Source of the DNA: Adiantum capillus-veneris
Taxonomy: Eukaryota; Streptophyta; Polypodiopsida; Polypodiales; Pteridaceae
Direction of reading: 5' to 3'
Assembly (NCBI GenBank): GCA_014529385.2
Contig: CM043958.1
Span: forward strand, 74,333,169 to 74,397,168
DNA length: 64,000 nucleotides
The translations under genes were made by a program, and so were the position numbers. Each line of letters starts with the position of its first letter. Position 1 is the stretch's first letter. Below, in pieces: positions 11,201 through 21,850 of the stretch. Below the pieces are notes generated by a model, which saw only the letters and a list, made by a program, of their open reading frames with translations, was not told the DNA's origin and did not search any database.

Positions 11201-13425
11201 TCTAGTAAGAACCTCTCTATGCTCTACACATCTTATGACCCTAAGGGAACAAGGTGCCCTGTATGTTTTAAAGAAACCATTCATGACAGTTTTTTGGCAA
11301 CCTATGGACCCAGGTCCATAGGGTGCTCTCTATGCTAGTAAAAAACACTATTTCCTCTACATTGAGGACACCTTGTTGGCTAAAGGCCATAGGGTCCCCT
11401 CTATGCTAGTAAGAACCTCTATTATCTCTATTTTGACACCCTGTGGCCTGAAGGCCATAGGGTTCCCTCTATGGTACTAAGAAGCTCTCTATGCTCTATG
11501 CTCGATGCTCTATGCTCTATATTGACATCCTATGGCCCCAAGGCCACAAGGTGCCCTCATTGTTTTGACACCTTATGGCCCCATGTATAAAGCACTATTT
11601 GGTCTCTCTATGCTAGTAAGAACTGATCTATGCTCCATATTGGGACCCTGTGGCCTTCAGGCCATAGAGTCCTCTGTATTCTAGTAAGAACATCTCTATG
11701 CTCTACACATCTTATGACCCTAAGGGCACAAGGTGCCCTGTATGTTTTAAAGAAACCATTCATGACGGTTTTTTGGCAACCTATGGACCCAGGTCCATAG
11801 GGTGATCTCTATGCCAGTAAAAAACACTAATTTCTCTATATTGAGGAGACCTTGTGGGCTGAAGGCCATAGGGTCCCCTCTATGCTAGTAAGAACCTCTA
11901 TTATCTCTATTTTGACACTATGTGGCCTGAAGGCCATAGGGTTCCCTCTGTGGTAGTAAGAAGCTCTCTACGCTCTATGCTCGATGCTCTATGATCTATA
12001 TTGACATCCTATGGCCCCAAGGCCACAAGGTGCCCTCATTGTTTTGACACCTTATGGCCCCATGTATAAAGCACTATTTGGTCTCTCTATGCTAGTAAGA
12101 ACCGATCTATGCTCCATATTGGGACCCTGTGGCCTTCAGGCCATAGAGTCCTCTGTATTCTAGTAAGAACCTCTCTATGCTCTACACATCTTATGACCCT
12201 AAGGGCACAGGGTGCCCTGTATGTTTTAAAGAAACCATTCATGACGGTTTTTTGGACCCAGGTTCATAGGGTGATCTCTATGCCTGTAAAAAACACTAAT
12301 TTCTCTATATTGAGGAGACCTTGTGGGCTGAAGGCCATAGGGTCCCCTCTATGCTAGTAAGAACCCCTATTATCTCTTTATTGACACCCTGTGGCCTGAA
12401 GGCCATAGGGTTCCATCTATTTTAGTAAGAAGCTCTCTATGCTCTTTGCTCTATGCTCAATATTGACATACTATGGCCCCAAGTCCACAAGGTGCCCTCA
12501 TTGTTTTGACACCTTATGGCCCCATGTATAAAGCACTATTTGGTCTCTCTATGCTAGTAAGAACCGATATATGCTCCATATTGGGACCATGTGGCCTTCA
12601 GGCCATAGACTCCCCTGTATCCTAGTAAAAACGTCTCTATGCTCTACACATCCGATGACCCCAAGGCCACAAGTTTCCCTCTATGTTTTGAAGAAACCCT
12701 TCAGGAGGGTTTTCTGGCAACCTGTATGCTAGTAAAAACCTCTCTATGCTCTACACATACTATGACCCCAAGGGCATAAGGTGCCCTCTATGTTTTGAAG
12801 AAACCCTTCATGATGGTTTTTTGGCATTCTATGGACCCAGGGCCATAGGGTGCTCTCTATGCTAGTAAAAACACTATTTGCTCTTTATTGAGGAGACTTT
12901 GTGGGCTGAAGGCCATAGGTTCCCCTCTATGCTAGTGCGAACCTCTATTTTCTCTACATTGACACCTTGTGGCCTAAAGGCGATAGGGTTCCTTGTATGC
13001 TAGTAAGAAGCTCTCTATGCTCTATGCTCTATATTGACATCCTATTGCCCCAAGGCCACAAGGTGCCCTCATTGTTTTGAAAAAACCCTCAATGTTGTTT
13101 TGGCACCCTATGGCCACATGCATAAAGCACTATTTGGTCTCTCTATGTTAGTAAGAACCGATCTATGCTCTATATTGGCACCCTATGGTGTTCTCTATGC
13201 CAGTAAAAAACACTATTTTCTCTATATTGAGGAGACCTTGTGGGCTAAAGGCCATAGGGTCCCCTCTATGCTAGTAAGTACCTCTGTTATCTCTATATTG
13301 ACACCCTGTGGCCTAAAGGCCATAGGGTTCCCTCTATCGTAGTAACAAGATCTCTATGCTCTTTGCTCTATGCTCTACATAGAGATCCTATGGCCTGAAT
13401 GCCACAAGGTGCCCTCATTGTTTCA
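8296..13425 (+). repeat. Array A: degenerate tandem array with higher-order period ~470-520 bp
   Basis: The array is built from ~75-85 bp subunits, each holding CTATGCTAGTAAGAACC-like sequence and a short palindrome such as CTATGGCC-TTCA-GGCCATAG. Six or so subunits form a higher-order unit. The landmark TTGACATCCTATGG recurs near 8320, 8798, 9270, 10077, 10597, 11023, 11521, 12000, 12464 and 13034, giving spacings mostly 427-571 bp with one of ~807 bp. Small open frames inside are repeat artefacts. The sequence is neither a CRISPR nor a gene family; units are diverged and sometimes truncated. Confidence 0.9.
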
Positions 13426-14810
13426 GATGGAAAGTAGGGCACCTTGTGACCCTAGGGAACATAGGGAATCCTATGGCCCTTGAGATTGTAGATTGTCACC
13501 CTATGGCCCTTGGACCAGAAGGTCTTTAGATGGGACAGAGGGCATCCAAGGGCCCGAGGGTGGCCTATGTACATAGGGTACACCATCGTGCATATTAACG
13601 GGCACCATGGCAGCCCCATGCACCTAGGGCTCTAGGGCCATAGGATCTCCAAAAGGAACATAGGGAATCATATGGCCCTTGTGGTTGTACATTGCCACCC
13701 TATGGAACTTTGGCCATAGGGTCTCCAGATGGAACGTAGAGCACCATGTGACCCTAGGGAACATAGGGAATCCTATGGCCCTTCAGATTGTAGATTGTCA
13801 CACTAGGGCCCTTGGGCCACAAGGTCTCTAGATGGGATGTAGGGCACCCTATGATCCTATGGATATAGGGCAATAGGATCTCCCAAAAAAACATATGGAA
13901 CCCTATGGCCATTGAGATTGTACAAATACACCCTATGGCCCTTGGGCCACAAGGTCTCAAGATGCAACATAGGGCACATTTTGATCCTATGGCCATAGGT
14001 TCCTTATGTTCCTTTTGGAGATTCTATGGTGCTAGGGCCATAGGATTTTCAGAAGGAACATAGGGAACTATATGGCCCTTGAGATTGTACATTGCCATCC
14101 TATGGCCCTTGGGCCATAATGTCTCTTGATGGGACATAGGGAACCCTGTGATCCTATGTCCGTAGGGCCATAATGTTCATTTTGGAGATCCTACGGCCCG
14201 AGGACCATAGGATCCTTAAAAGGAACATAGGGAATCCTATGATCCTATGTCCGTAGGGCCATATGTTCATTTTGGAGATCCTATGGCTCAAGGACCATAG
14301 GATCTCCAAAAGGAACATAGGGAACCCTATGGCCCTTGAGATTGTACATTCCCACACTATGGCCCTTGGGCCACAAGGTCTCCAATAGGTCACCCTTTGA
14401 TACTATGGCCCTAGGTTCTTTATGTTGCTTTTGGAGATTCTATGGCCCTAGTGCCACCCTATCTCCAAAAGGAACATAGGGAACCCTATGGCCCTTGAGA
14501 TTGTACATTGCCACCCTAAGGCCCTTGGGCCACAAGGTATCTAGATCGGACATAGAGCACCATGTGATCCTATGGCCATAGTACCATATATATGTTTTGG
14601 AGATCCTATGGCCCTATGGCCATAGGATCTTCAATAGGAACATAGGGAACCCTATGACCCTTGAGATTGTACATTGGATTCCTATGGCCAGATGGGACAT
14701 TGGTCACCCTATAGTATGACGTGAGACCACCCTATGGCCTTATGGTCATAGAGTGCCTTAGGGCCATATGTTACTCTTTAGTATGAGGTGAAACCCTATG
14801 TAGGCACACC
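13426..14810 (+). repeat. Array B: tandem array of CCTATGGCCCTTGAGATTGTACATTGCCACC-type units
   Basis: This is a second array following A without a gap. A typical unit reads TATGGCCCTTGAGATTG, then TACATTGCCACCC, then TTGGGCCACAAGGTCTCC, then a GGAACATAGGGAA segment. It has ~150-200 bp spacing and contains palindromes such as CCTATGGCCC...GGGCCATAGG. It shares the GGCCATAGG core with array A. Reading the reverse complement of 16316-17708 gives the same unit order, so B and B' are inverted relatives. Confidence 0.85.
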
Positions 14811-16315
14811 CTGTCTGCCCTTCTAAAGATTCAATGTCGAGTTTTATTTTAGTGACTACAAATGAATTTAAAGAAACTACATTACACCATATCTTACAAA
14901 CACATATAGTGTACACTTTCTTTCCCACCTTTTTGCCTCTTTTTTTTTCCCATCCTCCTGCAACTGAACCCTAATCCATCCTCATACAACAGCGCGCTCT
15001 ACTCGTCCTCTTACAACGTGTGCCCAACTCCCCACAACCCAATTACAGGTATCCATAGTTTCAGCATTTTCTGTAGTTATTGTCTTTTGTATTTGCAGGT
15101 TTATAATTTTTTTGTAATAAGAGATTTTTGCAGTTAGAGTTTTATAATTTTACAGTATTAGGTCACTTATGAGGAGTTTTCTGTTTTACAGATTTAGGTC
15201 CCTAATAAGAGTTTTTTGTTTTATAAATTTAGGTCCCTAATTAGTGTCTTCTGTTTTATATTTTTAGGTCTCTAATTAGAGTATTCTGTATTATAGTTTT
15301 AGATCTCTAATTAGAGATTTTTCTGTTTTATAGTTCTACAGTCTACAGTTTTACAGTTTTAGAGATGTAATTAATGATTTTTGTTTATTGTTTTAGAGAG
15401 AGGTGATTCACAACTTAGCTAAAACGTAATTAGATTAAAAACAATTAAACCCGAATTAAGCAAAAAGATTAGGGTTTCTACAGGTTACCTATGAGTAAAT
15501 CAGTAGCAAGCAGTCACTTAGGTGTGTTGATGCCGCGACGATGATGGTAACAGATATGTGTTTGGGAGGTCGCAACAAGAGTCCTTCTGTTGAAGGTTGT
15601 GGCGATGGCTTCGCGTAGATCTGTGTGCGCATCACAACGATGGTGTAGAACTGTATGCGTAGGGAGAGAGGGAGAGAGAGACAGAGAAAGACAAGCTCTG
15701 TGCAGGTTTCTGTGTAGGTTTCGAGCAAGAAACAAGAGAGAGAAAGAGAGCGACAGCACGAAAAAACTGTGGTAGAGAGAGAAAGAGAGAGATAAGGTTA
15801 GTTAGGTTAGGTTAGAAATTCAAAATTCAAATTTTGAATGTAGGGGCTGTTCTCACTGGTTTGCAGTCTCGAGATTACTAGAGTTCTAGTCTTTGTGCGA
15901 AAATGAGACATAGCTCGTCGGCTCCGAAATTGAAAGAGCTTTTCAAAAAAAAAAAAAAGAGTATGGTTTTTTTTTTTTTTTTGGTGCAAGGCTTTGTCAA
16001 TGTCCATATCTTTGTAGTACGAGTGGAACGACACCCATGAAGCAAAATTTGACTCCAGAATCAAAATCTGCATAGTAAAAAATACACTAAAAATAGCTAA
16101 ATTTTTAAAAAATTATCCCAAAAATTGTGCGCTATTTTTTTGTCCGATATCAATAAGTGTATTTGAAAACCCATTATGACAAAGTTTGTCGTAGCGTAAT
16201 TTTTTTATATTTTTTTTAAATTATTTTTTTAATATTCTTTTAATTATTTTTTTAATTTATGCCACTTGCGGATATCCCTTGAATGGCCGAAATTATTATG
16301 AAGACACCTCAGCCA
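14811..16315. other. Non-array centre of the inverted array structure
   Basis: About 1.5 kb separates arrays B and B'. It holds a C-rich stretch (14930-15050), a short tandem repeat (15150-15360), GA-rich sequence (15660-15790), poly-A/poly-T runs near 15950-15980 and a very AT-rich tract at 16200-16260. I see no convincing coding region; the short frames here follow low-complexity sequence. Confidence 0.6.
15150..15360 (+). repeat. Short tandem repeat, ~55-60 bp unit (TTCTGTTTTATAGTTTTAGGTCCCTAATTAGAG-like)
   Basis: Four to five diverged copies follow one another, each with CTGTTTTA, then TTTAGGTC, then CCTAATTAGAG or a close variant. It is AT-rich and non-coding. Confidence 0.65.
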
Positions 16316-17708
16316 CCCCTAGGCTCACACCATAGGACGGCAATGTTGGAGGTCAAGGATCAAAGCATGCACTCAGTTCCATTTGAAAATCCTATGTCCT
16401 AGGGTTTTCTTCTTCTATCTTGTGAGATCCTTGTGGCCCTATGGTGGCAATGTGAAAGCTTGTGGACCTAGGGCCATAGGGTGGAAATGTATAAGCTCAA
16501 GAGCCATAAGTTGCCCTATATTCCATTTGGAAATCCTATGGACCTAGGGTTTAGGGGTGGCAATGGATAAGGTCCAATACATAGCCCTATGTTCCAGTTG
16601 GAGATCCTATGGCCCTAGGTCCACGACAATGTATAAGCTCAAGAGCCATACGTTGCCCTACTTTCTAGTTGGAGATCCTATGGCCCTAGGGTCATGGGGC
16701 GGCAATATGTAAGCTCAAGGGCCATAGGGTGCCACCTGTCCCATAAGGAGATCCTACGGCCCTAGGGCCATGGGGTTGCAATGTATGAGCTCAATGGCCA
16801 TACATTGCCTATGTTCCATTCGGAAATCCTATGGGCCTAGGGTAATGGGGTGGCAATGTATAAGCTCAAGGTCCATAGGGTGCCACATGTCCCATATAGA
16901 GATCCTATGGCCCTAGGGTCATGGGGCTGCATTGATATCTTGGCCACCCTTGAACCCGCACCCTTGAGCTTAGGGACCTTAGGTTCTCTTATTGTATGTT
17001 GTGAGATCTTGTGGCCCTAGGGCCATATGGTGGCAATGTATAAGCTCAAGGGCCATACATTGCCTATGTTCCATTTGGAAATCCTATGGCCCTAGGGTCA
17101 TGGGGTGGCAATGTATAAGCTCAAGGGCCATATGGTGCCACATGTTCCATATAGAGATCCTATGGCCCTAGGGCCATGGGGCTACATTGATATCTTGGCC
17201 ACCTTTGACATCTTGGCCATAGGTTGTCTTTTTGTATGTTTTGAAGTCTTTTGGCCCTAGGGCCATAGGGTGTCAATGCTCACACCCTTGGGCTTAGGGC
17301 CATAGGTTGTCTTTTTGTATGTTTTGAAGTCTTGTGGCCCTAGGGCCATAGGGTGTCAATGTATAAGCTCAAGGGCCATACGTTGTCCTATGTTCCATTT
17401 GAAAATCCTATAGCCCTAGGGTCATGGGGTTACATTGTATAAGCTCAAGGGCCATACATTGCCGTATGTTTCATATGCCGATCCTATGGCCCTAGGGTCA
17501 TGGGGTTGCAATGTATAAGTTCAAGGACCATACATTGCCGTACGTTTCATTTGGAGATCTTATGGCCCTAGGGTCATGGGGTGCCATAGGATGTATATAT
17601 ACTTGACATGAAACTCCATATGGCCCTAAGGCCATAGGATGTATATATACTTGACATGAAACTCCGTGAGGTGATCTTGAGGACAACCCTATGGCTTTCA
17701 GGCCTTAG
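16316..17708 (-). repeat. Array B': inverted relative of array B
   Basis: Units read CCTATGGCCCTAGGG, TCATGGGGTGGCAATG, TATAAGCTCAAGGGCCATA and a TGTTCCATTTGGA segment, with ~115-120 bp spacing. The reverse complement gives TATGGCCCTTGAG, TACATTGCCAC and ATAGGATCTCC in the same order as array B. Near 17585-17665 a ~55-bp segment containing GTATATATACTTGACATG is itself duplicated. The small frames here are repeat artefacts. Confidence 0.85.
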
Positions 17709-17945
17709 GGAGCTAATATAGAGCAAATATGATTTATACCGGCATAGAGAGCTATGACCCTGGGGCCATAGCAAAACAATGAGGTTTTTTTGGAAACAAT
17801 GAGGGTGCCTTGTGGTCTAGGGACCATAGGAACTCAATATAGATCATAGAGCATAGACGATAGAGCATAGAGCACAAAGAGATTCTTAGTAGAATAGAGG
17901 GAACCCTATGACCTTCAGGCCACAGGGTGCTTCTCATGAAACACC
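17709..17945 (-). repeat. Array A': short inverted copy of array A
   Basis: The reverse complement of this stretch reads CACCCTGTGGCCTGAAGG, then a CATAGGGTTCCCTCTAT segment, then repeated GCTCTATGCTCTAT, then CCACAAGGCACCCTCATTG. This follows array A near 10000-10190 closely in the same order. Only about half a higher-order unit is present. It ends ~95 bp before the start codon of the first transposase. Confidence 0.8.
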
Positions 17946-18038
17946 CACATACATACTTGTTATGCTTTATGCTACGTAAATCAATATACTCTGCAAGCGG
18001 TTTGTTTAACAATTATTCTTGCAAATCTTCTTGCAGGT

Positions 18039-18734
18039 ATGGCTAATTTCAATCATGGTGATAGAGTGTGCATGTTTGTAGCGACACAAAAGGTTGCCAT
18101 TGGGACTGTATTTGAAATAAATCCAAGTGCATATTGTTATGGCATGCTTATTGGGGAAGGCAATGTATTAATGTCAGTTGATTTGTGTTTTGAAAAGAAA
18201 GCACTCATCCCTTTTCCAACAATGGATGCATTGACAGTGGGAGATGCTTTTCATAGTATTGTGAAATGGAGTAGTGGGTTGTTGCAACATATAAATGAGA
18301 TGCAGTACAAAGGGGCTTCTATGCATGAGGTTGACAAAGCAGAAGGAGCATTGGATGCACAATGTAATGGAATGAGCTACAGAGAGGTTTGGAAGGATAA
18401 GAGGGTTCAACTTTGGGATGAAAGCAAAACACATGTAGTAGCCGAAGGGGTTGTCATGTATGTGTGTCCGTTTGACTCTATAAACTTTGGTGAGCTAGGT
18501 GAAGATAACATTGGTATTGGTATCAAAACATCCTATGCAGATGAGGCTACTATTTGTGCAGAAGCTAGTGTATGCAACATTAATCTAGTTTGTTGGCCTA
18601 TCAAGAGAGTGACAACTATGGATGGAAAAGAATTGTTATGCTATGAGGATCTACATGCTATGCATGCGTTACAAGACACATGCATTGAATCAACTTATTT
18701 GGTAGAGCCTATTTCAAAAAAGCGGAAATATTGA
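18039..18734 (+). CDS. N-terminal DUF8039-like domain of transposase copy 1 (fragment)
   Basis: 231 codons from ATG to a TGA. The pattern VAIGTVFE, then LIGEGNVLMSVD, LIPFPTMDALTVGDAFHSIV and KW resembles the plant transposon-associated domain DUF8039 as I remember it. A second motif block WKDKRVQLWDE, then EGVVMYVCPFDSINFGELG, is shared with copy 2 (NQRVLLKYD, then EGTILYVFPHDYVNFQVLG). The C-terminus KKRKY looks like a basic patch. The reading continues in the same frame past the TGA into FVNRKPKM, matching RYSFINRTQK in copy 2, so the stop is a mutation. The start ATG directly follows TTCTTGCAGGT, which could be a 3' splice site of a 5' UTR intron. Confidence 0.65.
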   Translation: MANFNHGDRVCMFVATQKVAIGTVFEINPSAYCYGMLIGEGNVLMSVDLCFEKKALIPFPTMDALTVGDAFHSIVKWSSGLLQHINEMQYKGASMHEVDKAEGALDAQCNGMSYREVWKDKRVQLWDESKTHVVAEGVVMYVCPFDSINFGELGEDNIGIGIKTSYADEATICAEASVCNINLVCWPIKRVTTMDGKELLCYEDLHAMHALQDTCIESTYLVEPISKKRKY

Positions 18735-20140
18735 TTTGTAAATAGGAAGCCGAAAATGTCAGTGAAAGCTTCTAAGAGATCCAATCAAGCATCTCTAGCA
18801 TCTGTCCAGCTTGTTTCAACCATAGATTGTTGTTCCAAAAGGTGTTGTCAATATGCCAATTGAGATAAGGTCATGGCTATGCGCAATGAATTTTGGGGAC
18901 AGAGTTTGCAAAATAGAACAAACTATGTGTATGATACAATGTTGACTGCATGGCGTGAGAACTAAACAACTACAAAGAGATGCTATGTGTTTTCTTTTAA
19001 TGGCAGTGAGGTTTGCAATAGAGCTTGGTACGAAATTCATGGCATTCCAAAAACTTCATTTTATCGTTACCGTGAACATTTTGAGAATGGGGTTAGACAC
19101 TTAGTGCATGGTAATGATGGTGTCGTGAGAAAAGGAAGAGACCATACAGAAATGGGAAGGGCATTGATGCGATCTTTTGTTGATGAAAAATCGGAGAGAA
19201 TGCCACATAAGAGTAGAACCATGGAAGATGGTACTAGGGAAACTTTGCTTGCAATACCAAACACGTACAAGCAAGTAGACATTCTACATGATGTCAATAA
19301 AACACTTGACAGTATGAGTCTCAAGCCAATGTCTAGCACGACATTCAATAGGATTTGGAATACAGAGTTTGCTAATGTGACATTGTCAAAAACAAGTGAA
19401 TTCTCCAAATGTGTTGTGTGTAGTTGGATAAAGTCTCAACTAGAGTCAACAAAGGATGACGAGATGATTGCACGTTTGAAGGATGAACATAGAATTCACA
19501 TGTTGCAACAACAAAGTTGTAGGAATGTGTACCACACCTGGCGTAAGTTCTCCCATTTGCAAAAGGATAAGTATTTATGCATTATACATGCTAAAATGGA
19601 TAAAAAAAAGACAACAATACCTAGGTTGCGTGTGAACTCAAAAGATTATGCGAATGCATATCAATTGAAAGTATCATTAACATGTATGATAACACATGGA
19701 CATGGTCATGGAATGCATGGTCACTTCTCACTTAATGGTCTATGGACTTCAGATCCCAATGCTACAATTGGTTCCCTTGCATTATGCTTACAGAATCTGG
19801 AAAGAACAGAACCATGGACTAGGAGATTTATGCCATGTCGATATGCCACGCAGCAATGTAACGTTATTCAATGCATTGAACTCAAGGAGAGCTCTAGACC
19901 TCCAAAACAAAATGAAGCAAGAGCGTGAGAGGAATGCATCAACAATGACACCGCCGTTGGCCATCCAAGGATGTAATGAAGAGATTGTACACATACAATC
20001 AACTTCCTCTCAATGTGTTTTGGATACCATATCCACTCCTGTATTTCAAAAATTGCCTCAGAATCTTTTGCTACAGCTAGATAATTGTGTAGGAGAGAAT
20101 AAAAATCGATATTTGTTTGCATACTTATCCTTGTTAGTAG

Positions 20141-20401
20141 GCTAAAAGCACGCTTTGGTGGTACAAAAAGGACTGTCCTTGGCAGCACCTTTGACAAATC
20201 TTCGAGTTACAATTTTTACATGTCACATGAAAAACTACCTATCATACTATATATCAATGGATAGATCTTCAAAAGAAGAATCTAAAAACACAAGGTCCAA
20301 AGAATTTTGACCCAAACTACAAAAAATTTACCAGCTCCCACTTTTTCATTGGTAGAAGTAAAAAAGGTCCTTTTTTTGTACCACCAAACCACACTTTCAC
20401 C
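20141..20401. mobile_element. 261-bp MITE with ~25-30 bp terminal inverted repeats inside the transposase
   Basis: The left end contains TTTGGTGGTACAAAAAGGAC (20154-20173) and the right end contains its inverse with two extra Ts, GGTCCTTTTTTTGTACCACC. The outermost ~12 bases pair imperfectly. TAGTAG flanks both sides (20135-20140 and 20402-20407), consistent with a 6-bp target duplication. Removing the insert plus one TAGTAG joins the transposase frame (LLV, then AKGVF), and copy 2 has no insert here. It has no coding capacity. The superfamily is not assigned. Confidence 0.85.
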
Positions 20402-21577
20402 TAGTAGCAAAAGGAGTTTTCAAAACCGTGCATTTGGGATTCTTAATGGTGGGTCATACACATGAGGACATAGATGCAATGTTTAGTAGGTTCTCAGAAA
20501 GATTGAAAACAGGAATGACATTCACTTTTCCACATCTGATGGAACATTTTCAAAAATGTGAAAGCTCAGCTCCAACACCATTTTTGATGACACAAGTTCC
20601 CGACTTTAAATCCTTTTTGCAAGGGTACATGTGTGACGGACAAGATGCTCTAGTCGGACACTCTAAGCCACTTCAATTTCGTTTCTATATGCAAGGTGAA
20701 GTCCCAGTAATGCAGTAAAAAATTCATCCCAAATCACCCGATTGGATGCCAAAGGAGTCGGGAATTGAGTTGTGGAAAAAAGATGACCAGGGAAAACCAA
20801 AGTTACCAACAGGCTGTCCAGATGTGGTGCCTATAGCAGACTATGTGAGAGATAGTCCGCTTGTTATTCAAGGGATTAAATCATATCTTGAATTTTGGAA
20901 AAGATGTTCTCTATTAAAGGGAAAGGACCATGACTCCACAAAATACATGGAGCCTGTTATCACTTATTGGAAAAACATAATCAATGAGATTGAACAACCA
21001 ACCAATAAACACATTGGTGAATATACAACATTTTGGCCAAAGACTATAGGGAGTCATCGAATGCAAGAGATAGAGGAAGATAGAGATGAGTTTCAAGGAT
21101 ATGAAGAATTGAATGATCACCATGTTGGTCCTCAAAGTGCAAGGCCACAAGAGGCCTTTAGGCCTCAAATTGATGTAAGAAAAGGGGATCTTGTTCTTGT
21201 GAGACCCGTAGATCCTGAATATCCGATATGGCTAGGAGTGGCAGAGTCTAACGTTGATGTAGACAAATCATCTCCTAACTACAAGAAAGTTCTGATTCAG
21301 TATTGGGCACCAAAACATCGAAAACAACATCCCACAATCCAAGAACAGTATGAGGATTGTTGGAAAAAGAGTTGGTGCTACAATCTTGCTGACCCAAAGC
21401 GCTGGGAGTGTGTTGATACAATTGTATGGTCATGGACTCCAAGGTGTGGAAGAATTGCGGAAACAATCAAGATCCCATCAAATTTCATGGAGAAGACACA
21501 TGCTAGCTTAATAGGATAAATTGAATAGCATTTCATATCTTGCTCATTGTTTTATTTCCCTAGCTTATGTATAATTT

Positions 21578-21850
21578 TATGAAGTATTTTTAAACACCCA
21601 CATAAAAATAAAAATTCTAAAAGGTGTTTCTCAACACCACCATTTTCTTGGGAATCTATCTCTTTTATGAAGTGTTTTGAAACACCCACATAAAAATAAA
21701 AATTTTAAAAGGTGTTTCTCAACACCACCATTTTCTTGAGAATCTATCTCTTTTATGAAGTGTTTTGAAACACCCACATAAAAATAAAAATTTTAAAAGG
21801 TGTTTCTCAACACCACCATTTTCTTGAGAATCTATCTCTTTGTCACATTC
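21578..21850 (+). repeat. ~88-bp tandem repeat (three copies) containing GTGTTTCTCAACACC
   Basis: Near-identical units run TATGAAGTGTTTTGAAACAC, then CCACATAAAAATAAAAATTT, then AAAAGGTGTTTCTCAACACC and ACCATTTTCTTGAGAATC. The unit carries inverted GTGTTT/AAACAC elements. One further unit is carried along in the second copy of the 648-bp duplication at 22386-22500. Confidence 0.8.

Larger units (their letters stand above)
18039..21519 (+). pseudogene. DDE-type transposase copy 1 (DUF8039-like + DUF7869-like), decayed
   Basis: About 1,070 codons when the MITE at 20141-20401 is discounted. Order: DUF8039-like N-terminus; DCC-x3-C cysteine motif; an HTH-like stretch AWYEIHGIPKTSFYRY; a FSKCVVC zinc pair; and an RNase H-like core. 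Candidate catalytic residues are D at 19599-19601 (KMDKKKTTIPR), D at 20080-20082 (QLDNCVGENKN), and E/D in GHTHEDID at 20464-20475. A C-terminal barrel-like segment (KGDLVLVRP, then PIWLGVAE) follows. Damage: TGA after KRKY, a second TGA and a TAA before 18987 in the same frame, a frameshift near 19815, the MITE, and a TAA near 20716. The DUF7869-type LDN and GHTHEDID motifs are known from plant and animal transposase-like proteins; the DDE assignment is inference. Confidence 0.75.

Noticed and set aside
8296-13425. Repeat-spacer appearance suggesting a CRISPR-like array
   Set aside because: Units are ~80 bp within ~500-bp higher-order units, both repeat and linker are related between units, and the surroundings are plant retroelements. 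It is a degenerate satellite-type array.
15489-15775. Overlapping frames on both strands in the centre of the inverted arrays
   Set aside because: They follow a GA-rich low-complexity tract and lack any coherent domain.
16165-16200. Possible CACTA-type end (CTACGACAAA on the minus strand)
   Set aside because: The terminal bases do not read CACTA/TAGTG and no matching inverted end or 3-bp duplication was found.
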